64,000 bases of DNA from JAGVIE01 sp964520905 (GTDB lineage Bacteria; Bacteroidota; Ignavibacteria; UBA10030; SZUA-254). The stretch spans positions 158,919 to 222,918 of the forward strand of contig CAZFQL010000004.1 in NCBI GenBank assembly GCA_964520905.1, read 5' to 3'. The translations under genes and the position numbers were made by a program. The notes beneath the pieces were generated by a model that was not told the origin of the DNA, did no database searches, and worked only from the letters and a program-made list of their open reading frames with translations. This document shows, piece by piece, positions 33,107 through 41,420 of this stretch; positions within the stretch are counted from its first letter, which is position 1; every line of letters begins with the position of its first letter.

Positions 33107-34507
33107 TTATGCAGGGTGGCTTGGTTTTGAAATGCCATACTTTCTCATCAATGCCTGGAAATTTGAACGCTGCATGTTTGCTTCACGCGCCGCCTTGGAG
33201 ACGTTCCAATCGTTCCGAATAAGAGCCTCGGCTATAAATAATTTTTCTATCTCTTGAACAGACGCTTCCCGAATCTGCTTTTTAAGTGTTTTTAACTCTT
33301 CGCTGTTTTTAGGAATTAGAGATCGGACATATGCATCGGCTCTAAAAAGCGCGGCAGATACATGAACTGGCTCGATCTCATCACCTTCTACCAATATCAA
33401 CAAGCGTTCGATCGTATGTTCAAGTTCCCGAACATTTCCGGGCCAATGATAATTCATTAATGATTCGATTGTTTCTGGTTGAATTTTAGGAATAGGTTTA
33501 TCGTTTTTCGTGCAATATTTTTTTAGAAAGTACATCGCAAGCTCGGGGATATCATCCTTCCGTTCGCGTAACGATGGTAGTTTCATCGGAAATACATTGA
33601 GTCGATAGTATAAATCTTCCCTGAACTTACCGCTTCCCACAAGTTTTGTGAGGTTTTGATTGGTTGCAAAAATTAAGCGTACATCAGCTTGTTTTACAAC
33701 TGTACTTCCGACGGGCATGAATTCTTTTTCTTGAAGTATTCTCAGCAAACGCGCCTGAGTTTCGATGGGCAAGTTGCCTATCTCATCCAGGAAAATCGTT
33801 CCACGATTGGCTGCCTCGAAAATTCCCCGCTTATCGGCGTGAGCTCCGGTAAAAGATCCTTTAATATGTCCGAATAATTCGCTCTCTAATAATGTAGTTG
33901 AAAGTGTCGATAAGTCCAGCGCAAAATATTTTTCATTTTTTCTCCTACTCAGATTGTGAATGGCTTTGGCTGTTAAATCTTTGCCGGTGCCGCTCTCGCC
34001 TATGATCAGAACAGTACTGTCGGTCTGCGCAACCTTTTGAATTAGCCGGTACATTTCCTGCATCTTCGAACTTTTCCCTATGATTCCTTCGAAACCTTCT
34101 TCGGGGGAATAAGTGTACTCTTCGGAGGAAAGCTGGATAATTTTCCTCTTCTCAAGAGCACGATCCAGTACCGCAAGCAGTTCGCTTGGCGTAAACGGTT
34201 TGGGAAGGTAATCGAAGGCGCCGCTGCGCATCGTCTCTATAGCGGAAGCGATGGTCGCGTATCCCGTGATTATTACTACAAGCGTTTCGGGATATTTTTG
34301 TTTAACGGTTTGTAAAACTTCCATCCCGCCGACATCCATCATTTTAAGATCTGTAAAAATGACGTCGAATTTTTCTTCTTCCAATATTCTAAGCGCATCC
34401 TTACCGGATGTTGCATATTTCACAGAGTGCCCGGCACGAAGGAAAATTTTCTCACAGCTTTTACAGATAACAAGTTCGTTGTCGACTATTAATAAATTTG
34501 CTTCCAT
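33107..34507 (-). CDS. NtrC-family sigma-54-dependent response regulator
   Basis: 466 residues: receiver (LLIVDNELVICKSC, with Asn replacing one acidic residue; phospho-acceptor in VIFTDLKMMD), AAA+ domain with Walker A (IIGESGTGKDLTAKAIH), GSFTGA loop and Walker B (GTIFLDEIGNLP), and a Fis-type helix-turn-helix (SKAAREANMQRSNFQALM). It begins 3 nt after the histidine kinase gene, so the two form a two-component pair. A sigma-54 promoter candidate at 36808, 315 nt beyond the kinase start and pointing to the Hdr/Mvh genes, is a plausible target. Confidence 0.92.
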   Translation of the reverse strand: MEANLLIVDNELVICKSCEKIFLRAGHSVKYATSGKDALRILEEEKFDVIFTDLKMMDVGGMEVLQTVKQKYPETLVVIITGYATIASAIETMRSGAFDYLPKPFTPSELLAVLDRALEKRKIIQLSSEEYTYSPEEGFEGIIGKSSKMQEMYRLIQKVAQTDSTVLIIGESGTGKDLTAKAIHNLSRRKNEKYFALDLSTLSTTLLESELFGHIKGSFTGAHADKRGIFEAANRGTIFLDEIGNLPIETQARLLRILQEKEFMPVGSTVVKQADVRLIFATNQNLTKLVGSGKFREDLYYRLNVFPMKLPSLRERKDDIPELAMYFLKKYCTKNDKPIPKIQPETIESLMNYHWPGNVRELEHTIERLLILVEGDEIEPVHVSAALFRADAYVRSLIPKNSEELKTLKKQIREASVQEIEKLFIAEALIRNDWNVSKAAREANMQRSNFQALMRKYGISKPSHPA

Positions 34508-34510
34508 GGT

Positions 34511-36493
34511 TTATTCACTTTCTTGCGAATATATTGGTAATCGAATCGTGAATTTTGTTCCTTCCCCGCGTTTACTTTCTATGCCGATATCGCCGCCATG
34601 CTGCTCTATTATACCGTAACTTATGGAAAGCCCAAGACCGGTTCCCTGCTCTTTTGTTGTGAAAAAGGGATCGAATATTTTTTCTTTAATATCATCCGGT
34701 ATTCCGGGACCAGTGTCGGTAAAACGTATTAGTATTGAATCGCTCTGCTCAGCAAGTTTTGATTCTATGGTGAGAGAGCCACCCCTTGCCATAGCTTCGG
34801 ATGCATTAATGATGATATTGACAAAAACCTGTTGAATCTGGTCTCTGTCAGCCATAACATCGGGGATGTTTTCCGATAATTCTTTTTGGATAACAATGTT
34901 GCGGAATGAAGTCTGGTTCCTGACTAAAAGAATTATGTTTTCAATGATTGAGTTGATCTTGATTAACTGCTTCTGAGGCTTTGTCTGCCTGGCAAAATCG
35001 AGCAGTCGCTTTACAATTTCACGGCAGCGAATCGTTTCCTTAACGATAACTTCCACATCTTCACGACGCGGGTCTGCCTTTTCAAGATCGTCCAGCAGTA
35101 AACTGCTGTTCGTAAGAATTCCTGTCAGCGGGTTATTGATTTCATGAGCAACTCCTGCCGCGAGCTTGCCAAGTGAAGCCAGTTTCTCAGAACGGAAGAG
35201 TTGAGAGTGTATCTTTTTAATTTCTTCAGTACGTTCCAAAACTTTTTTTTCAAGCGTATTGCCCCATTCCTCGATCTCCAGCTTCTCACGTTCCAACTCT
35301 TTTGCCATTTGATTGAGTGAAGCGGCAAGATGTTCAATTTCACGCGGTGCATGAACGGTTATCGTTTGATTATAGTTTCCTTCTGCAATATTATTGGCGG
35401 CATTTTCAATTTTCTTGAGCGGTGTGGAAATTCTTTTAGCTTGGTTGACGGCAACTGTTATGATAAGAACGATTCCGAGAAGTGCGATCCCGAGAAATAT
35501 TGCTAAAGTGTTCTTGAGTATGTCCTCGAAGGGTTGCTGAAGTACGCCTACATATAATATGCCAATAATATTATTATCGATGTCGCGGATGGGCTCATAT
35601 GCGCTTATATACAAGGCGTTTACGACGAATGCTTCACCAACATATCGCCTTCCTCCAGATAAAACCGAATCATAAACTTCTTCGGAAACGAGCGTTGAGA
35701 TAGCACGTGTGCCGTCTTCGTTTTTTACGTTGGTCGAAATACGAAGATCACCCTGAAAAATCGTAGCTGTACCGATTTCTCTTCCCTTGTAGACTTCTCC
35801 TTCGTGAACGACCTCTTTGATTTTATCGACAATCTCAAAATTTCGGTTAATTAAAATACCGCCGAGCAGAACACCGAGAAAATTTCCCTGGTCATCAAGG
35901 ATTGGTACTGCAGTTTTTAACATCATACCCGAAGACTCTTGCTTATCTTTATGTGGTTTTGCTTTCGGTGTGGGTATTACATCCATCAGTGCTTGAGCCG
36001 CAAGTTCAGGTGATTCACGCATGAGATATTCTCGCGAAACGATATCGGTTCCGCTGGTCAATCTTTTCGTAGTAATCGTTCGGGAAATTAATTTGTCCTC
36101 TTTCAGATCATCACCAAATGCGGAACCATTGTGTCCGCGACTGATCACTTTCCCATTTTTGTCGACGATGGTTAATATATCAAGCTTTTCACGTTGCAGT
36201 GTTCTTTGCAAATCTTTCTGAAGAAATGTTGAGTTATTCTCAACAACTGCTTTGACTATGAGACTTCTCGCGGCGGTAAGCCGCGCGATGTTTTCGATCT
36301 GAGAAATTTTATTTCGATAAATTTCACGCGCTGAATTTAGATCTGAGATTGTTTTTGTTTCAGCACGTGTAAATATCTGATGTTGAATTATTTTTACTCC
36401 AACCATACCGGTGATGATCGAAGGGACGAGAATGGCGATGGTGAAATAAAGAATTAATTGTGATTGTATACTTTTTGTCGATAGCTTTTTCAT
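34511..36493 (-). CDS. Sensor histidine kinase with double Cache domain
   Basis: 660 residues. A first membrane helix (about 13-32) is followed by a large periplasmic dCache-like region (about 35-325; FLGVLLGGILINRNFEIVDK and NIIGILYVGVLQQPF are typical Cache strands). A second helix (about 330-352), a HAMP segment and a coiled coil come next. The kinase core has the phospho-histidine in GVAHEINNPLTG, the N box NIIINASEAM and ATP-binding glycine motifs DTGPGIPD and EQGTGLGLSI. Cache domains usually sense small extracellular ligands; the ligand here is unknown. It pairs with the NtrC-type regulator directly downstream. Confidence 0.92.
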   Translation of the reverse strand: MKKLSTKSIQSQLILYFTIAILVPSIITGMVGVKIIQHQIFTRAETKTISDLNSAREIYRNKISQIENIARLTAARSLIVKAVVENNSTFLQKDLQRTLQREKLDILTIVDKNGKVISRGHNGSAFGDDLKEDKLISRTITTKRLTSGTDIVSREYLMRESPELAAQALMDVIPTPKAKPHKDKQESSGMMLKTAVPILDDQGNFLGVLLGGILINRNFEIVDKIKEVVHEGEVYKGREIGTATIFQGDLRISTNVKNEDGTRAISTLVSEEVYDSVLSGGRRYVGEAFVVNALYISAYEPIRDIDNNIIGILYVGVLQQPFEDILKNTLAIFLGIALLGIVLIITVAVNQAKRISTPLKKIENAANNIAEGNYNQTITVHAPREIEHLAASLNQMAKELEREKLEIEEWGNTLEKKVLERTEEIKKIHSQLFRSEKLASLGKLAAGVAHEINNPLTGILTNSSLLLDDLEKADPRREDVEVIVKETIRCREIVKRLLDFARQTKPQKQLIKINSIIENIILLVRNQTSFRNIVIQKELSENIPDVMADRDQIQQVFVNIIINASEAMARGGSLTIESKLAEQSDSILIRFTDTGPGIPDDIKEKIFDPFFTTKEQGTGLGLSISYGIIEQHGGDIGIESKRGEGTKFTIRLPIYSQESE

Positions 36494-36807
36494 ACTGGAT
36501 AGATAGGTAGTGTTGAATCGAATTTTAATAAATAAAATGGAGAAAAGAAAGTTAAAATAAAATTATTATATAACAATTGCTCACGAGCTAATTGTAGACT
36601 AACAAACATTCGTGTGAATATATTGAGGCGGAAGTACAGCAATAATTCTTAATAAGATCATTTTATCCTATTTTTTATGTTCGTGTATATATATATTATT
36701 GTTATTAATTATGAGAAAAGAAAAAAAAGATTTCGCATATCTGAAAATCAATTAAATTGATACAGCCAAATTCTAATAAAAAAAGCGAAGATATATTTGC
36801 GATGCAC

Positions 36808-36822
36808 TGGCACGATAGTTGT
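36808..36822 (+). promoter_or_regulatory. Sigma-54 (-24/-12) promoter candidate
   Basis: TGGCACGATAGTTGT matches the sigma-54 consensus TGGCAC-N5-TTGC in 9 of 10 fixed positions, with the correct ten-base spacing between the GG and the G of the second element. It points to hdrC and the following genes. Two NtrC-type activators are encoded in the window, one of them with its kinase directly upstream in divergent orientation. Confidence 0.6.
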
Positions 36823-36862
36823 CCCAAACTTAGCGCTTCGTGTCCATAAAAATATATTTAAT

Positions 36863-36882
36863 CTGTTAAGATGATTTAACAG
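36863..36882 (+). repeat. Inverted repeat in the leader region
   Basis: CTGTTAA and TTAACAG separated by six bases, about 40 nt downstream of the sigma-54 motif. It may be a repressor site or an RNA hairpin in the leader. Confidence 0.35.
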
Positions 36883-37357
36883 ACCGTTTTGTCTGAAAAT
36901 CATTAGAACGTTTTAATCGATATGGGCATACGATTCACTCTTTCTACCAAGTTCGTCGTTCTTAACTAATTCAAATAGTTTGCATATAATGTGCAATACT
37001 AATTATGTAGTAGTTTTATCTGGTAGCTTACGATTATTTGGGTGAATATGCTCGGTATTCATAATATTACTATAACAAAACGCTATACATCTCCGTGGGG
37101 TATGTTTGTAAGCATGTCCACAATTGATACCGAAAGAAAAAATAATGCGATTTGGGAAAAAATTTCCTTCTTAGCAACTCACGAATCCTTTCTGCGTCAT
37201 TTCTATCAGATCCCTCTTAATTTCTATCTGCATACAATCGCTAATAATCCGGTTATTTTACATTCACGAAAAAGAATCTCTCGCTTTCAATCCGAGATAG
37301 TACTCCGTTTAAACTTGAAAATAGGATATCATACATCTACTGTATAAAGGGCATACT

Positions 37358-38041
37358 ATGGCAGCAACATCACACATTCCATTTTCCATGTCGCGCACCG
37401 AGGCTGAACTCAGACAAATATTTCTAGAGCAAGTAAAACAAATTCCCTCGGGTGAACGCATTAAGCGTTGCATTCAATGCGGATCATGCACAGGCTCTTG
37501 CCCTGTAAGCTATGCAATGGATATTTCCCCCCGCGAGTTAATAGCATTGTTCCGCGCCGGTGAAATGGAAACAATTATGAAGAGTCGTACTATCTGGATA
37601 TGCGCCTCTTGTTATGTTTGCACAACGCGTTGTCCATCTGGAATTAAAATTACAGACATAATGTATGCTTTGAAACGGACGGCAATGGAGAAGAAATATG
37701 AATCCAAGGCGCCGCAAGTACAGATTTTGGCAAACTTGTTCATTGAGAATCTGATGGCATACGGACGCCTCCACGAGGGAACGCTAATCAGAAAATATTA
37801 TATGAAAGTGGATTTAAAGAAATTATTTGGAATGATTCCCCTTGCCAAGAAGATGTATAAAACAAAGCGAATCGCGCTTTTCCCCAAGAAGATCAAAGCA
37901 CACGAGGCTTTGTCGCGTATAATCAAAAAGGCAAACGAAATTGAAATGCGGCATCTGCCCGAACCGATTGAATATTCGCCTGAATATGTCGGTTATAAGG
38001 CAGTAGGAGAATTAGAACTCGAATCAAAGAAAGGGAATTAA
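37358..38041 (+). CDS. hdrC: Heterodisulfide-reductase-like iron-sulfur subunit C
   Basis: A 227-residue soluble ferredoxin-type protein with two four-cysteine motifs, CIQCGSCTGSCP near residue 38 and CASCYVCTTRCP near residue 84, as in HdrC. It passes electrons between HdrA and the catalytic HdrB. The C-terminal 120 residues are basic and lack further clusters. It is the first recognised gene after the sigma-54 motif, with AAAGGG as ribosome site, and hdrB follows after 2 nt. The neighbouring split hdrA and mvhD/G/A genes point to a hydrogenase-linked Hdr complex. The natural disulfide or other substrate of HdrB is unknown. Confidence 0.87.
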   Translation: MAATSHIPFSMSRTEAELRQIFLEQVKQIPSGERIKRCIQCGSCTGSCPVSYAMDISPRELIALFRAGEMETIMKSRTIWICASCYVCTTRCPSGIKITDIMYALKRTAMEKKYESKAPQVQILANLFIENLMAYGRLHEGTLIRKYYMKVDLKKLFGMIPLAKKMYKTKRIALFPKKIKAHEALSRIIKKANEIEMRHLPEPIEYSPEYVGYKAVGELELESKKGN

Positions 38042-38043
38042 CC

Positions 38044-38916
38044 TTGAAGTACGCATACTATCCCGGATGCAGCCTTGAAAAAACTCAACGAGGCTACGAT
38101 GAATCGGTCAGAGAAGTATTCAAAGCGCTCGATCAGGAATTAATTGAAATAGATGATTGGAATTGCTGCGGAGCAACGGTCTATATGTCTGTGAAAGAGA
38201 CTGTATCACTTGCCGTATCCTCCCGTAATCTTGCACTGGCACAGAATATGGGGTACGATATCGTAGCGCCATGTAGTTCATGCTTTACGGTGCTCTCGAA
38301 AACAAACCGCATATTGAATCAAATTCCCGAGATGCATCAAGACGTAAACGAAGCGTTATCGGAAGCTGGGCTAAGCTATAGCGGTAATACCAAGGTAAGA
38401 CACCCGCTCGATATATTAATGAACGATGTCGGCATCGAAACGATTCAGAAGAAAATGAAAAAGAACTTAGGCGGCTTGAAGATCGCGCCATACTACGGGT
38501 GCCAGATAGTGCGTCCCGACAAAACCTTTGACGATCGTGAAAACCCGGTGTTGCTGGATAAGATGTTTAAAAAATGCGGCGCTGAGGTGGTTTATTTTCC
38601 AATGAAACTCAGATGCTGCGGCGGCATGTTGATGACGACATTCGAGGAAACGGCGCTGAAGCTTAACAAAGAATTACTGGCTTGTGCGGAAGCGCATGGC
38701 GCCGACGTTATCGTTACTACGTGTCCGCTCTGTCATTTCAATTTAGAAGCGTATCAAAATAAAATTAACAATATCTATAATACTAATTTCAACGTACCAA
38801 TTCTTTATTTCACACAACTCTTGGGGATCGTTCTGGGTCTCCCTGAAAAAAATATTGGATTAGATTCGGTGTTTGTGCCGGTGGGGAAAAAAATCTCCTC
38901 GCTCATAATGGCATGA
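38044..38916 (+). CDS. hdrB: Heterodisulfide-reductase-like subunit B
   Basis: A 290-residue protein read from TTG after GAAAGGGAA. It has two cysteine-rich CCG domains: YYPGCSLEKT with WNCCGAT in the first half, and YYGCQIVRP with LRCCGGMLMT in the second half, followed by TTCPLCHFNLE. In HdrB these bind two unusual [4Fe-4S] clusters where disulfide is reduced. The genome type is bacterial and no methanogen-type genes are seen, so CoM-S-S-CoB is not the likely substrate; another disulfide or a soluble electron carrier is possible. It is coupled to hdrC by a 2-nt gap. Confidence 0.87.
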   Translation: MKYAYYPGCSLEKTQRGYDESVREVFKALDQELIEIDDWNCCGATVYMSVKETVSLAVSSRNLALAQNMGYDIVAPCSSCFTVLSKTNRILNQIPEMHQDVNEALSEAGLSYSGNTKVRHPLDILMNDVGIETIQKKMKKNLGGLKIAPYYGCQIVRPDKTFDDRENPVLLDKMFKKCGAEVVYFPMKLRCCGGMLMTTFEETALKLNKELLACAEAHGADVIVTTCPLCHFNLEAYQNKINNIYNTNFNVPILYFTQLLGIVLGLPEKNIGLDSVFVPVGKKISSLIMA

Positions 38917-39018
38917 TATGATGATGGGGCTATTCGATGGTGCAACATTGGAAGAGATAAAAAAAATAAAATAACATAATTAATAAACATATTATCCAAT
39001 AATAATAAAGGAGTTAGT

Positions 39019-40296
39019 ATGGCTTCGTTAAAAGAAAAATTAGCCCAAATAATTCCCGGGCTTCGCGAGGAAGTAAAAACCCTCGTGAAAGAACAGGGTA
39101 CAAAAGTAATTTCCGAAGTAACAATTGAACAATTGTACGGAGGACAACGCGGAGTAAAATGTTTAGTCTGTGATACCTCTGAAGTTCCGCCCGATAAAGG
39201 ATTAATCATACGCGAAAGACCTATCGGAGAATTGCGAGATAAATTACCCGAAGAAATATTCTATCTTCTTTGTACGGGAGAGCTTCCCGACGCGGCGGCA
39301 TTGAAATCTCTTCAGGCAGATTTAGAGGCGAGACAGGAAGTTCCCCAATATGTATGGGACGTAATGAAAGCGATGCCGAAAGATTCACATCCTATGGTAA
39401 TGTTTAACACTGCAATCCTCGTGATGGAAAAGGAGTCAGTATTTCGGAAAAAGTACAACGAGGGAATGAAAAAGGATGTCTATTGGGAGCCAATGTTGGA
39501 AGACGCTCTCAATTTAATTGCAACACTTCCGAATATTGCGGCAGGAATTTACCGGATGCGGTTTGGCAAAGGTGAACGCATTGCGCCCAAGAAAGGTATC
39601 GACTGGTCGGCTAATTATGTCCACATGCTCGGACTTGCTGATCCGAACGGTGAATTTACAAAGTTGATGCAACTCTATTTAACTCTGCACAGCGACCATG
39701 AAAGTGGAAACGTAAGCGCGGCAGCAACAGCGACGGTTTCTTCCGCTCTGTCTGATTTATACTATGCAGTCTCGGCAGGTTTAAACGGACTTGCCGGTCC
39801 ATTGCATGGACTTGCCAATCAGGAATGCCTTGGATGGGTTTTGGAAACGAATAAAAAATTCGGTGGCAAACCTACACCTGAACAATTAAGAAGTTATGCT
39901 CAGGAAACATTGAGCGCCGGAAGAGTTGTCCCGGGATACGGACACGCAGTATTAAGAATAACCGATCCGCGGTTCGATGCATTCCTCGCATTCGGTAAGA
40001 AGTATTGCTCGAACGATCCGGTCTTCCAAACCGTTTCTAACGTATTCGATGTTGTGCCCGATGTTTTAAAACAGGTACAGAAGATAAAAGATCCGTGGCC
40101 CAACGTTGATGCCGGTTCAGGAGCATTGCTGTACCATTACGGAATGACTGAATTCGATTATTACACGGTATTGTTCAGCGTTTCACGTGCGCTCGGCGTC
40201 TCGGCGCAAGCCATCATTGCTCGCGCTATGGGGTATCCGATTGTAAGACCGAAATCGGTTACGACTAAATGGGTAAAAGCGCAAGCTGTTAAGTAA
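39019..40296 (+). CDS. gltA: Citrate synthase (long, eukaryote-like type)
   Basis: A 425-residue citrate synthase condensing acetyl-CoA and oxaloacetate, or running in reverse under suitable conditions. Key segments are LHSDHESGNVSAAATATVSS, GLAGPLHGLANQECLGWV with the catalytic histidine, and PGYGHAVLRITDPRFDAFLAF with the second histidine and the aspartate. The N-terminus (LKEKLAQIIPGLREEVK...) resembles mitochondrial-type enzymes rather than short bacterial ones. AAGGAG precedes the ATG. It lies between hdrB and two malate-dehydrogenase genes inside the Hdr/Mvh cluster, suggesting that carbon flux and electron bifurcation are co-regulated. Confidence 0.92.
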   Translation: MASLKEKLAQIIPGLREEVKTLVKEQGTKVISEVTIEQLYGGQRGVKCLVCDTSEVPPDKGLIIRERPIGELRDKLPEEIFYLLCTGELPDAAALKSLQADLEARQEVPQYVWDVMKAMPKDSHPMVMFNTAILVMEKESVFRKKYNEGMKKDVYWEPMLEDALNLIATLPNIAAGIYRMRFGKGERIAPKKGIDWSANYVHMLGLADPNGEFTKLMQLYLTLHSDHESGNVSAAATATVSSALSDLYYAVSAGLNGLAGPLHGLANQECLGWVLETNKKFGGKPTPEQLRSYAQETLSAGRVVPGYGHAVLRITDPRFDAFLAFGKKYCSNDPVFQTVSNVFDVVPDVLKQVQKIKDPWPNVDAGSGALLYHYGMTEFDYYTVLFSVSRALGVSAQAIIARAMGYPIVRPKSVTTKWVKAQAVK

Positions 40297-40308
40297 TAGT
40301 ATTTTTGC

Positions 40309-40348
40309 GATGCGGAGTTTGAAGAATTAAAATCTCTTACTCCGCATC
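40309..40348 (+). other. Intergenic hairpin between citrate synthase and malate dehydrogenase genes
   Basis: Perfect 10-bp arms GATGCGGAGT and ACTCCGCATC around a 20-nt loop. There is no U-run after it, so a transcript-processing or stabilising hairpin is more likely than a terminator. Confidence 0.45.
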
Positions 40349-40385
40349 CATAGTTAAATCTGAAAAAAAAGAAAGGGAAATTATT

Positions 40386-41336
40386 ATGAAAATTGCAGTT
40401 ATTGGCGGTGGTAATATTGGCGGCGTTCTGGTACAAGAAATCGTGCGACGTCGGTTAGCGCGTTACGTTAGCTTGGTAGATGTGAAAGGACCTGATCTAT
40501 CCAAAGGTAAATGTCTCGACATCGCAGAAGGCGCACCAATTATTTCATCGGATGTGGTGGTTGAAGGAGCGAAAGAGTACGACGTTATCGCCGGTGCGGA
40601 TTTGGTTATTAATACTGCCGGCGTGCCGCGTGCCGCCCGACCGGATGGCACCATCCCTACGCGGGAAGAATTATTGGCAACAAATTTAAAGATCACCGAT
40701 GCGGTAAGCGAGGGCATTTCTAAATTCTGTCCGAAGGCGATTGTCATCTCGATTGCCAATCCATTGGACGCTATCGTTTATCGTCTGAATATGAATTTAA
40801 AACCGTCGCGTGAAAGACTGATGGGTATGGCAGGTGTACTGGATTCTTCGCGCTACAAATATTTCGTAGCTAAAGAGGCGGGCGTAAGCCTTGAGAATGT
40901 GGAAGCAATAGTTCTTGGCGGCCACGGCGACGATATGCTGCCGATCCGTTCTGCCTGTCGTATCGCCGGGATGCCGGTGGAAAAATTCGTTACTGCTGAA
41001 AAGTTGGACGCTATCGAAGCTCGCACGCGGCAGGCTGGCGGCGAGGTGGTTAAGTTGTTGGGCAGCGGCTCGGCTTTTGTCTCTCCGGCATGGGCGGCGT
41101 TGGAAATGGCTGAAGCGATTATTTATGATAAGAAAAAGATTATGCCGGTTTGCACACAGCTAAAGGGTGAGTACGGCGTTGATGGTTTATTTATCGGAGT
41201 GCCGGTCGTTTTGGGCGCCAAGGGCATTGAAAAAATCATCGTTATGGATTTGACTGAGAAGGAAAAAGAAGCTTTCGCCAAGTCCATTGCATCGGTAAAG
41301 AAATCGAGCGATGAAGTTCTGTCCATGGCGAAGTAA
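40386..41336 (+). CDS. Divergent malate/lactate dehydrogenase family protein
   Basis: A 316-residue NAD-dependent dehydrogenase of the LDH-like malate dehydrogenase family. It shows GGGNIGG (NAD fold), VDVKG for adenosine binding, and the catalytic histidine in VLGGHGDDMLP. The substrate loop is unusual: where the paralogue at 41421 has PRKPGMTRMDLL, this one reads PRAARPDGTIPTREELL, with several extra residues and a changed arginine context. It may use a different 2-oxo/hydroxy acid or be a diverged malate dehydrogenase. Base composition looks slightly GC-richer than its neighbours. It shares the operon with citrate synthase. Confidence 0.8.
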   Translation: MKIAVIGGGNIGGVLVQEIVRRRLARYVSLVDVKGPDLSKGKCLDIAEGAPIISSDVVVEGAKEYDVIAGADLVINTAGVPRAARPDGTIPTREELLATNLKITDAVSEGISKFCPKAIVISIANPLDAIVYRLNMNLKPSRERLMGMAGVLDSSRYKYFVAKEAGVSLENVEAIVLGGHGDDMLPIRSACRIAGMPVEKFVTAEKLDAIEARTRQAGGEVVKLLGSGSAFVSPAWAALEMAEAIIYDKKKIMPVCTQLKGEYGVDGLFIGVPVVLGAKGIEKIIVMDLTEKEKEAFAKSIASVKKSSDEVLSMAK

Positions 41337-41420
41337 ATCATTCAATAGCAATAATAGCGGCAAATGTAAAGTAAGAACTTACTGATTATGAGAATTAATT
41401 TGTGTGAGCGGAATTTATAA

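Larger units (their letters stand above)
36494..37357 (+). other. Long regulatory region upstream of the Hdr/Mvh genes
   Basis: 864 bp of AT-rich DNA between the divergent kinase gene and hdrC. It contains a sigma-54 promoter candidate (36808-36822), a 20-bp inverted repeat (36863-36882), a smaller hairpin AGAC...GTCT (36881-36894) and the dyad ACAATT...AATTGT near 36575-36600. If transcription starts about 12 nt after the promoter, the untranslated leader is about 520 nt. An open frame at 37042-37347 lacks recognisable features and is not called. Confidence 0.5.

Noticed and set aside
37042..37347. 101-codon open frame in the leader region before hdrC
   Set aside because: No recognisable domain, no good ribosome site and a composition like translated AT-rich non-coding DNA. 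A leader role is possible but unsupported.
37358..38916. HdrBC as methanogen-type CoM-S-S-CoB reductase
   Set aside because: Everything else in the window is bacterial; HdrBC homologues in bacteria serve other substrates.
38918..38974. 18-codon frame beginning with three ATG codons after hdrB
   Set aside because: No ribosome site, lysine-rich end and very short; more likely chance in the gap before citrate synthase.
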